In this document: positions 6,054 through 12,967 of the stretch, piece after piece
How positions within the stretch are numbered: position 1 is the first letter of the stretch
Layout of the letters: every line of letters starts with the position of its first letter
Assembly: GCA_023254445.1 (NCBI GenBank)
Contig: JALRLN010000034.1
Coordinates: 1-12,967 of the forward strand
DNA: 12,967 nucleotides
Direction: 5' to 3'
Origin: Candidatus Poseidoniaceae archaeon
GTDB lineage: Archaea > Thermoplasmatota > Poseidoniia > Poseidoniales > Poseidoniaceae
The notes under the pieces: model-generated
Seen by the model: only the letters and a program-made list of their open reading frames with translations
Told to the model about the DNA's origin: nothing
Databases searched by the model: none
Position numbers and translations under genes: made by a program

Positions 6054-8201
6054 GCCGAGCGCCACCGGCCACCCGAGCCGTTCCGACCTTCGGAGGGCCC
6101 GCTGAAGCGAGGTGACCGCCTGCCGCCCTGCAAGACCACGCTCGACCCTGCGTGCGACAAGCAGGTCGTCCAAACACACATCGCCTCGGACAAGCCGCAA
6201 CCGGGCGCGTTCATGGGCCTCGAGGAGCACGCCCTCGAGCCTCGATGTGTCGTTCAGGCCGTGGTCAAGAACCCGAGACCGAAGTTCCTCAAGGGCCTCG
6301 AGCTGAAAACGACGAACAAAGGGGCTGGTCGAGTGTTGGCGTGCTTCGATGCCGCGCACCTTGACACCGCTTAACCCGCAGCCCCAGTACCGCGTCAAGG
6401 CACCCGCCCCGTCGCGGCGACGGGGAAGGATGGCCAGAACCGGGAAGCGCCCTTCAACCTCGAGGGGGACGCCTGTCAACGCTCCAATGTGCGCTGCCAA
6501 CGCGGCGGCTTCCGACTCGATGGTCGCTGGTGTACGGCCGCTCCGGTCCACCACCCAGAGGCTGTCCACGATGCCATGAACAACCTCCCAGCCATGGCTG
6601 CGCGCGGCTTCGACGCCTTGGATCATCACGTCACGGGCCCATGCGCAAATCGCTTCGTGGGCTTCGATCCTGCCGAAACGTGCGTTCCTGTATCCTGTGT
6701 ATCCAAAGCACGTGACGAGAAGCCACTTCAGGGCCTTCTGACGCCTGTCGGCCTCGTCGCCCGGGGCCGTGCACTGCCGCTTCAGCTGATGGCGGCGCCG
6801 AATCAAGGGAGCGACCACCCGCCCAAGCATGCCATGGCGCTGGGAACAAGTGTGAAGGGGCAGCCCTGGGACGCGGAGGCCAGCGGGCGGTGGCCATGAC
6901 GCGCCCTCAAGGTGCCTTCGGGAGGCCCTGCTCCGAAACCATGTGCGCGCCTCGTCGGGGTCAAGCGGAACGAGCGGCGCATCATCGCTCGGCCGGCAGC
7001 ACGTGCAGCCGAGGGTCTCGGGTGAGATGTTTCGTGTGGCGATGATGCTTGGGTAGAGGCTTGCGAAGTCAAGCTCGACCACCTCGGCATGCACCCCGGG
7101 ATGCGGGTCAAGGTGCAGGCCGCCGCGGTCAGCGTGCAGCAGGTCCCACCCCGTGCTCGTGTCTTCTGGCCGGTTCTTCCGCCACGGCACGAGCACACCG
7201 TCCTGAAGCACGGTTTGGATCTGAATGGCGCTGATGACCGCTCCCGGAGAGCGACGGGCCACGGCATCAAGGGTACGCCCCGAGGACGCACAGAGTTCCA
7301 CCAGCCCCGGCAGACCCGCTTCGCGTCCGAGAAAACTCGTGCTGAGATCGATGTGCACACGGCCCTCAAGCCGATGGTGCCCGCCTCGACGAAGGAGCCG
7401 CCCATAGGAGTGAACGGTTGTGCGGCGTGTTGGTGCGGGAAGAGGAGCCTCGGTACGCCCCAACACCAACGGCACAGACCACCCATCGGCAAGGCCTTGC
7501 AGGGCAGGAAAGAGGTGGGCGTCCCCTCCGTCGGTCAACACGATGTCCGGGTCCTCTGCCCGCACGAGGTTCAGCAAGCGCTGCAGATCATCGGGCCCGT
7601 TCAGGAGCACCGACAGATCGGGCCCGTGGGGCGTGAAATCCACCGCATCCACAACGCGAACCACGGCACCTTCGAGGTGACCGTCAAGCATGGGGCCCCG
7701 CCACTGCCCCTCCATCCGAAGGACGCGCATGTCCGCAAGCACCTCGGGGGTTCCCCCCTCCTCCCATGCATCGCCACATGGTCGAACGCCCCCAAAGAGA
7801 CGGAGGTTGTGCTCACCCAGCCATGCCTGCACCGGTTCGACATCGACCGAATGGAGCACGTGATGCCGATGCAGGCCACGGTCGTCGATGGTACGCGCGA
7901 GACGAAGGCGGTCCCGAGGGCGTTCCAGCAGGATTTCCAACACAGGGGAAGGGGCTGTGGCCTCCAAGGAGGTGCGCAGGTTCACCTCGCGGGAGTGGAG
8001 GATGCCATGATGAAGGCGAACCTCTGGTTGGTCGAGCCAGACCGACAGGGCCCGAAGGCGCTCCGCAGATGCCTCCACATGGAGGACGCACGGGGCACGC
8101 ACCCGATGCGGCCTCGCCTCCCCTCCAACCGTTCGGAGCCAGACGACAAAGGACCCTGTTCCGTCGTCGTGCACGTCAAGAAGCCAGACGTCAGACGGCA
8201 T
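5835..8201 (-). CDS. polB2: Family-B DNA polymerase of PolB2 type, exonuclease motifs lost
   Basis: 788 aa from ATG 8201, which lies inside the end of the upstream gene. Polymerase motifs (numbered from this ATG): motif A DFASLYPSI (378-386) intact with Asp378; motif B KWLLVTCFGYTGY (492-504) keeps the Lys but has Val496 and Phe499 where Asn and Tyr are usual; motif C reads HGIVDSLWV (542-550), so DTD has become IVD with only the catalytic second Asp (546) kept. VKVRGIEAR (613-621) and a thumb end LLGPFGWTFEAL (762-773) complete the fold. In the exonuclease half, Exo I (RVLRMEG, 159-165), Exo II (TDGGDAHLFP, 223-232) and Exo III lack the usual acidic residues. This pattern fits the archaeal PolB2 group, thought to be poorly active or translesion-type, not a replicase. 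Activity is possible because both metal-binding Asp residues remain. A TTG 30 bp upstream (8231) could also start it, but ATG 8201 has GGAAGG just before it. Confidence 0.87.
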   Translation of the reverse strand: MPSDVWLLDVHDDGTGSFVVWLRTVGGEARPHRVRAPCVLHVEASAERLRALSVWLDQPEVRLHHGILHSREVNLRTSLEATAPSPVLEILLERPRDRLRLARTIDDRGLHRHHVLHSVDVEPVQAWLGEHNLRLFGGVRPCGDAWEEGGTPEVLADMRVLRMEGQWRGPMLDGHLEGAVVRVVDAVDFTPHGPDLSVLLNGPDDLQRLLNLVRAEDPDIVLTDGGDAHLFPALQGLADGWSVPLVLGRTEAPLPAPTRRTTVHSYGRLLRRGGHHRLEGRVHIDLSTSFLGREAGLPGLVELCASSGRTLDAVARRSPGAVISAIQIQTVLQDGVLVPWRKNRPEDTSTGWDLLHADRGGLHLDPHPGVHAEVVELDFASLYPSIIATRNISPETLGCTCCRPSDDAPLVPLDPDEARTWFRSRASRRHLEGASWPPPAGLRVPGLPLHTCSQRHGMLGRVVAPLIRRRHQLKRQCTAPGDEADRRQKALKWLLVTCFGYTGYRNARFGRIEAHEAICAWARDVMIQGVEAARSHGWEVVHGIVDSLWVVDRSGRTPATIESEAAALAAHIGALTGVPLEVEGRFPVLAILPRRRDGAGALTRYWGCGLSGVKVRGIEARQHSTSPFVRRFQLEALEELRSRVLDHGLNDTSRLEGVLLEAHERARLRLVRGDVCLDDLLVARRVERGLAGRQAVTSLQRALRRSERLGWPVALGSRLRFVEVDADDEGVLLDCELVGAGPFPALDLEVHLRRLDRAAWSLLGPFGWTFEALRRPAGQRRLPLQGQA

Positions 8202-8478
8202 CGCCTTCCACCCGCCGTTCAAGGGCTTCAAGACGAACCCAAGCCTCGAGGAGCGCCGTCAGCAGCAGAGCCGTCCACGGGTCATGCGCAGGAAGCATGC
8301 CCGCTACACCGCGACGGTTCCTGAGGTGAGCGACCATTCGATCGAGCACCTGCCCCTCATCGTGGGGGAGCAAACGACGGTACGGCGTCAACGCGTCAAG
8401 CTCTTCGTCCACCCTCGTTCGCCACGTTGGTACGCTCCGGCCCATGCCAAAGGGGGAACAGGGAGGGCCCCCCATCAT
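8191..8478 (-). CDS. Small helical protein coupled to polB2, function unknown
   Basis: About 95 aa from ATG 8478 (GTG 8481, ATG 8475 or ATG 8445 are alternatives; none has a clear SD, and the part before ATG 8445 is Gly/Pro-rich and may not be translated). From about the 20th residue it looks helical and charged: RTRVDEELDALTPYRRLL, then GQVLDRMVAHLRNRR, a short HDPW turn, and LLLTALLEAWVRLEALERR. There is no signal peptide, no metal-binding Cys cluster and no recognisable catalytic motif. Its TGA (8193-8191) lies within the start of polB2: the polB2 ATG sits in its last codons, an 11-bp overlap implying translational coupling. Thus it is probably made together with PolB2 and may bind it. I do not recognise a named family with certainty; small proteins with a YRR-x-L motif beside archaeal polB2 genes are a recollection to be checked. 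Confidence 0.65.
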   Translation of the reverse strand: MMGGPPCSPFGMGRSVPTWRTRVDEELDALTPYRRLLPHDEGQVLDRMVAHLRNRRGVAGMLPAHDPWTALLLTALLEAWVRLEALERRVEGDAV

Positions 8479-8513
8479 CACGGAGGGAGGGGGCGCTGAA
8501 TGAGAAGTGAACC

Positions 8514-9491
8514 TCAGAGAACGTCCCGGTTCACCACGGTGGAGCAGGTCCCCGATGCCAGTGTTTGGAGCACGGCGTTGACGATGTCCATGCCAACACG
8601 CCGCTGTGCTTCGAGGGTGGAGGCTCCGATGTGCGGGGTCCCGAGGAAACGTTCGTGCTTCAGCAAGGGATGGTCAGGAGCGAGCGGCTCATGCTCGAAC
8701 ACGTCGAGGGCGAGGCTGGAAAGGACACCTGCATCCAGCGCTTCAGCCGCATCGCCTTCGTGCACGAGGCCCCCTCGGGCGCAGTTGACCACGTGGTTGC
8801 CGCAGGCAACACCATCAGCGCCAACGCCCGGCATCATGGCAAAGCGAGCCGCGTTGGCCAGGTGCCGCGTCTCGTCGGTCAAGTTGCAGTGCAGGCTGAT
8901 GTGGGTGCAGGCTGCGAAGAGGCTGTCGAGGTCGGCGTGAAGGTGCACGGCGGGTGCGATGTCAACGCCATCGGGAAGGTACGGGTCGTAGGCATGGACC
9001 TCCATGCCGAGCCCGCTCGCCGCCTGCGCCACGCCGCGAGCGATGCGGCCGTAGCCGACCAGACCGAGACGTTTTCCCGCAATCTCGGTCCCGGTTGCCT
9101 GCTTCTTGATCCAGCGGCCGTCACGGAGTGCACGATCGGAGGGGCCGACAAGCCGTGCAGAGGCGAGGAGGTGCCCCACCGTCAATTCCACCACAGACCG
9201 AGTTGAGGCCCCGGGTGCGTTCACAACGCGAACGTTGGCGGTGGTTGCTGCGGCGAGGTCGATGTTGTCGACGCCAACACCGGCTCGACCAATCACGCGA
9301 AGCGAGGGGGTCGCGGCCATGACCTCCGCTGTCAGTTTGGTCGCACTGCGCACAATAATGGCGTCCACCCCGTTCAGGACACCGCTCGCGAGGGCCGCCG
9401 CATCGTGGTGTTCAACCAGGAGCGTGGCCCCAGCCGATTCAAGCACGTCCAAGGCTTCGTGGTGCAGTCCGTCCGTGATGGCAATGCGCAT
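8514..9491 (-). CDS. serA: D-3-phosphoglycerate dehydrogenase, short form without ACT domain
   Basis: NAD-dependent oxidation of 3-phosphoglycerate to 3-phosphohydroxypyruvate, the first step of serine synthesis. 325 aa of the D-2-hydroxyacid dehydrogenase fold: RSATKL (48-53) and GRAGVGVDNID (68-78) in the substrate lobe; Rossmann motif GYGRIA (146-151); catalytic Arg239 (NCARGG), Glu268 (FEHEP) and His287 (TPHIGAST). VDNID with NAPGAST favours phosphoglycerate over other 2-hydroxyacids. It lacks the C-terminal ASB and ACT domains of long SerA, so serine feedback through ACT is not expected. About eight extra residues lie before the catalytic Arg (PGVGADGVACGNHVVN, 221-236), where the family usually has a short 'MKPGAYLVN'. 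ATG 9491 gives a complete N-terminus. The small polB2-linked gene begins about 35 bp downstream on the same strand, so co-transcription is possible though functionally unobvious. Confidence 0.93.
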   Translation of the reverse strand: MRIAITDGLHHEALDVLESAGATLLVEHHDAAALASGVLNGVDAIIVRSATKLTAEVMAATPSLRVIGRAGVGVDNIDLAAATTANVRVVNAPGASTRSVVELTVGHLLASARLVGPSDRALRDGRWIKKQATGTEIAGKRLGLVGYGRIARGVAQAASGLGMEVHAYDPYLPDGVDIAPAVHLHADLDSLFAACTHISLHCNLTDETRHLANAARFAMMPGVGADGVACGNHVVNCARGGLVHEGDAAEALDAGVLSSLALDVFEHEPLAPDHPLLKHERFLGTPHIGASTLEAQRRVGMDIVNAVLQTLASGTCSTVVNRDVL

Positions 9492-9564
9492 GAACCCGGC
9501 TCAAGTGGGCGGGCCATCAAGGTTGCATCCGATGCTTTGACGGTGGGGAGGTCCACCATGAGCC
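9492..9564. promoter_or_regulatory. Divergent intergenic region between serA and the membrane-protein gene
   Basis: 73 bp between two outward-facing genes. It contains a perfect short palindrome GCATC-C-GATGC at 9525-9535 and no evident TATA box. An operator role is only a possibility from position and symmetry. Confidence 0.3.
9547..9552 (+). promoter_or_regulatory. Shine-Dalgarno site of the multipass membrane-protein gene
   Basis: GGAGGT lies 12 bases before ATG 9565. An ATG at 9558 is better spaced (5 bases) but opens a different frame without a plausible protein, so it may be a competing start. Confidence 0.5.
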
Positions 9565-10713
9565 ATGGCGACCGGCATGGAGGCTCTTGCTTCCGCCGTG
9601 GGCCTGCTTCTGGTCCCCGTGCTGTTGGCGTTGCCGCTGCGGATTGGCTGGCAGGTGCTGGTTGGTTCGAGCCTCGACACCATGTCCTACCGAGCGGACG
9701 TGCGACGCATCCTGCACGCGGGCATGCCCTTGGAAGCCTTCCGCGTCGCGCTGGACGACCGCGCGCGTGAATCGGGCATCACGCCACAGCGGCAGCGCCT
9801 GTTGGAAGCCGATACGCTCTACCCACTCGGTTTTGCGCACTTCATTCTCCTCCCGGCGCTCTTCATTTTTCCAATCGCGCTCATGCTGGCTGCCCCGGTC
9901 ATCCTGCTCGCCTTCCCCGTCTTTTGGCTGGCTGAGTTCATCCTGATTCGCCGTCAGGTCCTGACGCTGATCTTGGACCTCATTCGGCGAACCACGAACT
10001 GGCAAATCGTCCACATCCCACGCTCGCACGAAACGACCGAAGCCTCGAGGGAGCGCGTCATGGAACTCTCCCATCATCTTCGGTTCTTCCATGGAGCACC
10101 CCGTCTTGCCTTTCTGGGCCTGTTTGCGTGGTTGATCATCCACTGGGCCTTGCGGTTGAACCACTTTGGGCTTGAACTCCTCATCACCACCATGCTCTAC
10201 GTGGTGCTTCTCGCGGTTGTTGGTGTCGTGACCGCTGCGTTGGAGACGGACTTGGTCTGGGCCGATCCTGCAACGGCCAACATCACGCCAATTGCCATTT
10301 GGTTGGATTCGATGCTGAAACCCGTGGTTGGTTTCGGACTCGTCCTCTTGCTCGCCCGTTCGATTGCAGAAGAAGTGCGCAACGGGAATGCCGTGCTTTT
10401 CTCCGCGTCCGTCATTGCCGTGATCTACGCAGCAGCGCTGGTTGGATTCGCCTACCAGTGGGGGTACGCCTTGGCCAAGGGGCGAAAGGTCAGAACTGAA
10501 TTTGAGGAACAGGCGATGATCCGCTATGCTCCGCTCATCTCGTACGACCTCACGAGGTCGGAGGGCCGCCTTGTGTTTGGTGCACGAATGTCGATGGCTG
10601 AACGGAGGGAGGTGGCCAGTGAACTCGTGACGGGTGGCATGACGTTCGCGGACCTCGAGGCCTTGCCTCGTTCTGAAGAGGGCGGGCAGATTCCTCGCCG
10701 ACCGAACGTGTGA
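9565..10713 (+). CDS. Multipass membrane protein of unknown function
   Basis: 382 aa. Hydrophobic segments are visible at about 7-26, 90-106, 108-127, 181-199, 205-225, 250-266 and 272-296, giving six or seven helices. A basic soluble stretch (about 40-85, SYRADVRRILHAGMPLEAF) follows the first helix, a second one with RRTTNW and RSHETTEASRER lies at about 130-180, and the C-terminal 80 residues are soluble and charged (RYAPLISYDLTRSEG, then RMSMAERREVASELVTGGM). ADPATANITP (about 232-241) between helices is outside or buried. No transporter, protease or glycosyltransferase signature is recognisable. It is divergent from serA and ends 3 bp from the convergent protease gene. ATG 9565 is chosen for frame; ATG 9577 (codon 5) is an alternative. 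It reads like a real gene from its coherent helix pattern, but no function can be assigned. Confidence 0.78.
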   Translation: MATGMEALASAVGLLLVPVLLALPLRIGWQVLVGSSLDTMSYRADVRRILHAGMPLEAFRVALDDRARESGITPQRQRLLEADTLYPLGFAHFILLPALFIFPIALMLAAPVILLAFPVFWLAEFILIRRQVLTLILDLIRRTTNWQIVHIPRSHETTEASRERVMELSHHLRFFHGAPRLAFLGLFAWLIIHWALRLNHFGLELLITTMLYVVLLAVVGVVTAALETDLVWADPATANITPIAIWLDSMLKPVVGFGLVLLLARSIAEEVRNGNAVLFSASVIAVIYAAALVGFAYQWGYALAKGRKVRTEFEEQAMIRYAPLISYDLTRSEGRLVFGARMSMAERREVASELVTGGMTFADLEALPRSEEGGQIPRRPNV

Positions 10714-10716
10714 CGC

Positions 10717-12967
10717 TCAGCCTTCAAGTTCGGCGTCCACGACGTCCTCTTTCGTTGGAGGAAGCAGACGCGGAGCATCGATCCTGGACGCGCTTAGCGC
10801 ATACCCGGCTCCAACGGCTCCGACAAGCATCAGCACGAGGAGCATCAGGGAAGCACCTGCATGCTCTGTGAACACCGAGAACAGGGCCGAAAAGAACCCG
10901 TCGTCGTCTCCCTCATCGGCGTTGGCGATCAACCCTGCCGCGAGCGCCGCGACGGCTTCTTGATCGAACACGGGTCGGGTGAAGGTCAGGCGACCGTCCA
11001 TCTCGCTGCTGTATCCTGCTGAGGGCGTCGTGGGGTCGAGGTCCGTGTAAGTGCCCGACCGTTGCTCAAAGGCAATGTCTCGTGGCTCGCTCAGGTCCAG
11101 CGTGAGCACAACATCAACCGTGTAGGGGATGCTGGCCTCAAAGAACTCAGGATCGTCGAGGAAACCCCACAACACGACGGCTTGGCCTTCCACATCGAAT
11201 TCCGTCCACGTGCCCCAATGTTCTGGGTCGACGTCCAAGGTGTAGGTCCACGTGTCACCGGACCGCTGACCCAATCCCTGTGCATCGTTGTTGCCGTCTT
11301 CGCCCATGTCGATGCTGAGTTGAAGGCCACCCACCTGCCCAGTATCGAGGTCCCATTCGGTGGGCACAAAACTGGCCACGAGCCTGGTCGTTCCGTTCGG
11401 GATGAAGACGTGATGGGCGTCGTTGGTGGTGTACACGGCCCCGTTCTGTCCGTTGTTGAAGTGGTTCCAATCGCCCTTCCACTGATGCCGAACACGGTCG
11501 GTGTCGACGGGGATGCTGCGTTCGTCAAGCATGGCGCCGTAGATCTCCCATGCATCCCAAACCGTGAATTCGGGGTGGTCGATGAAGCCGTCAAGGTCAG
11601 GGTCGCGAAGGAGGTGGAGGGTGCGCGCAAGCGCCATGGCCTCGTCAACATCCACCAGCCCGTGCCCTACGCGCCAATCGTGGCAACCTCCCGTGGCCGA
11701 CCGATAACACGCAGCGGGAATGTCGTTGCACGAGTCTTCGTCGTTCCCGTCTTCGCAACTGTTGGCCATCCCCTCATACCGGGCCGTGAGTTCGAGGATG
11801 AGTTCAACCTCATGCACCTTCGACCAGTTTGCCTCGTTCCAGTCGTCGAACTGACCGTAGGCCGCTGCTCCAGCGCCCATCACAAGGCTGCCCCCCTCGT
11901 CATGGTCGTCGCTGTGGTAGGACGCTGCACGAAGGGACGGGGCCACATCAAGCAGCAAGCCCGCGACGCCGCCAATGTGCGGCGTGGCCATCGAAGTACC
12001 GGAGATGGCCATGTAGTACAGGTCACCCTGCGTCCTTGTGGAGGCGTCAATGGCCGTCCCACGAGGCGCCGTGGCCCAAATGTCACGACCGGGGGCGCCG
12101 AGGTCTGGCCACGTGTGCTGCTGCGCCATGCATCCCCGCGAAGAAAACGACGTCACGGCCGTTCCATCGTGCGTCAGGGCCGCGATTGAAATGGCCGAAG
12201 GGGTGTTGGCATACACGTTGGTCCTCAGGTCGCCGGAGCACTCACCACCAGATCCTCCAGAATTTGAGGCTGCAAAAATCACAGCAACGCCGTGGTCATA
12301 CGTGAGCATGTCCGTGAGTCGAGCGATGACGCCTTGAGGGTCGTAGTCACCGTCCGTCCCCCACGAGTTTGACACCACCCGAATGTGGTACTCGTTTGCA
12401 CCAGGACGCGAGTGTTCGTACGTCCATTCCAAGCCTTGCTCCGCTGCAAAAATGGAGGCACCATCGCCGGTCCCAAGGGCGATCAGTTGGGCACCCTTCG
12501 CCACACCTGCGCGACGACCTGCTGACGCATCGCCGTTCCCTGCGATCGTCCCACCAACGTGCGTGCCGTGGCCCGACGACGTATCCGAGTTCCTCGTTTC
12601 CACCCACGTTTGGCCGTTGAATTTCGCTGAGTACAGTGTCTTGTCCCCTGCCCATGGTTCGAGGTAATCGTAGTCCGGATGTCCTGCATCAACACCCGTA
12701 TCGAGGTCGACGATGGCCGTGCCGTCACCGTCCCATTCGCTGAAACCAAGATCAAGGTCGTACGCCACGCGACCATCGGGCTGCACGACCACACGGTGCC
12801 ATGCGTCAACAGCGTCAATCACGTGAACGGTGTCGTGCATCATGGCCCCGACCTCGCCCTCAGGGGATCCTCCCCACTCTGAGGGGAGGTAGAAAAATTC
12901 CAGCGGCCGATCAAGTTCCATGTAGCGAACAATGCCGTTCGTGCTTAGACGACGGAGGTTCATGTCG
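10717..12967 (-). CDS. S8 subtilisin-like serine protease, membrane-anchored, 5' end outside window
   Basis: At least 748 residues; the frame stays open to the right edge, and no signal peptide is present, so the true start lies beyond 12967. Residues 1-20 (LSTNGIVRYMELDRP) resemble the end of an I9-type propeptide. Catalytic residues, numbered from ATG 12963: Asp88 (VDLDTG), His132 (SGHGTH), oxyanion Asn234 (AASNSGG), Ser324 (SGTSMATPH). An insertion of about 50 residues with four cysteines (403, 412, 419, 427) interrupts the end of the catalytic domain before GHGLVDVDEA. DPDLDGFIDHPE (454-465) fits the 12-residue EF-hand calcium loop exactly. A beta-rich domain spans about 495-665, followed by an acidic stretch and a membrane helix at 703-724 with a short tail. 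The protease should be exported and held outside the cell by its C-terminus, plausibly degrading proteins in the medium. Catalytic call firm; substrate unknown. Confidence 0.94.
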   Translation of the reverse strand, partial: DMNLRRLSTNGIVRYMELDRPLEFFYLPSEWGGSPEGEVGAMMHDTVHVIDAVDAWHRVVVQPDGRVAYDLDLGFSEWDGDGTAIVDLDTGVDAGHPDYDYLEPWAGDKTLYSAKFNGQTWVETRNSDTSSGHGTHVGGTIAGNGDASAGRRAGVAKGAQLIALGTGDGASIFAAEQGLEWTYEHSRPGANEYHIRVVSNSWGTDGDYDPQGVIARLTDMLTYDHGVAVIFAASNSGGSGGECSGDLRTNVYANTPSAISIAALTHDGTAVTSFSSRGCMAQQHTWPDLGAPGRDIWATAPRGTAIDASTRTQGDLYYMAISGTSMATPHIGGVAGLLLDVAPSLRAASYHSDDHDEGGSLVMGAGAAAYGQFDDWNEANWSKVHEVELILELTARYEGMANSCEDGNDEDSCNDIPAACYRSATGGCHDWRVGHGLVDVDEAMALARTLHLLRDPDLDGFIDHPEFTVWDAWEIYGAMLDERSIPVDTDRVRHQWKGDWNHFNNGQNGAVYTTNDAHHVFIPNGTTRLVASFVPTEWDLDTGQVGGLQLSIDMGEDGNNDAQGLGQRSGDTWTYTLDVDPEHWGTWTEFDVEGQAVVLWGFLDDPEFFEASIPYTVDVVLTLDLSEPRDIAFEQRSGTYTDLDPTTPSAGYSSEMDGRLTFTRPVFDQEAVAALAAGLIANADEGDDDGFFSALFSVFTEHAGASLMLLVLMLVGAVGAGYALSASRIDAPRLLPPTKEDVVDAELEG

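Noticed and set aside
8202..8231. TTG 8231 as the polB2 start
   Set aside because: It would lengthen the overlap with the small gene by 30 bp; ATG 8201 is a standard start with GGAAGG just upstream.
7089..8324. Open frame of 411 codons on the plus strand opposite polB2
   Set aside because: Antisense to the conserved polymerase; composition is rich in His, Arg and Pro without recognisable motifs, typical of a shadow frame.
9558..9770. ATG 9558 as a separate small gene
   Set aside because: Well spaced from GGAGGT, but its frame is out of register with the membrane protein and gives a low-complexity Gly/Arg product.
11062..12189. Open frame of 375 codons on the plus strand opposite the S8 protease
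   Set aside because: The opposite strand carries the catalytic residues of a clear protease; this frame has no motif or ribosome site.
1..12967. tRNA or rRNA genes, CRISPR arrays, insertion sequences, attachment sites, strong terminators
   Set aside because: I saw no cloverleaf, no spaced repeats, no transposase and no clear hairpin followed by a T-run. Coding density leaves no gap over about 135 bp.

Overview
The window is GC-rich (about 60% by eye), densely packed and has no RNA gene or mobile element that I can recognise. An archaeal-type valyl-tRNA synthetase, a degenerate family-B DNA polymerase of the PolB2 kind next to a RadA-like ATPase, good GGAGG-type ribosome sites on some genes and a membrane-anchored S8 protease suggest a marine euryarchaeon of the Thermoplasmatota, probably Poseidoniales (Marine Group II). 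This placement is inferred from gene content and was not tested by phylogeny.

Layout. 1-1369 (-): N-terminal 456 residues of an RND/MMPL-type membrane protein, cut by the window edge. 1504-3987 (+): valyl-tRNA synthetase, divergent from it. 3952-5097 (-): DinB, a Y-family translesion polymerase whose 3' end overlaps valS by 36 bp. 5208-6053 (+): RadA/RecA-fold ATPase relative without a Walker A lysine, divergent from dinB. 5835-8201 (-): PolB2-like family-B polymerase with all three exonuclease motifs eroded and motif C changed from DTD to IVD; it overlaps the RadA-like gene tail to tail by 219 bp. About 8191-8478 (-): small helical protein translationally coupled to polB2. 8514-9491 (-): short D-3-phosphoglycerate dehydrogenase. 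9565-10713 (+): unrecognised multipass membrane protein. 10717-12967 (-): S8 subtilisin-like protease with an EF-hand-like loop and a C-terminal membrane anchor, cut at its 5' end.

The most interesting block is 3952-8478. It brings together a Y-family polymerase, an apparently ATP-binding-defective recombinase paralogue, an exonuclease-dead family-B polymerase and a small accessory protein. The parts resemble the bacterial ImuA-ImuB-DnaE2 mutasome: a RecA-like accessory, a Y-family partner and an error-prone replicative-type polymerase. I propose it as an archaeal translesion or mutagenesis cassette. The identities of the parts come from visible motifs; the joint function is inference. The flanking genes (valS, serA, the transporter, the membrane protein and the protease) look like ordinary housekeeping or cell-surface functions.
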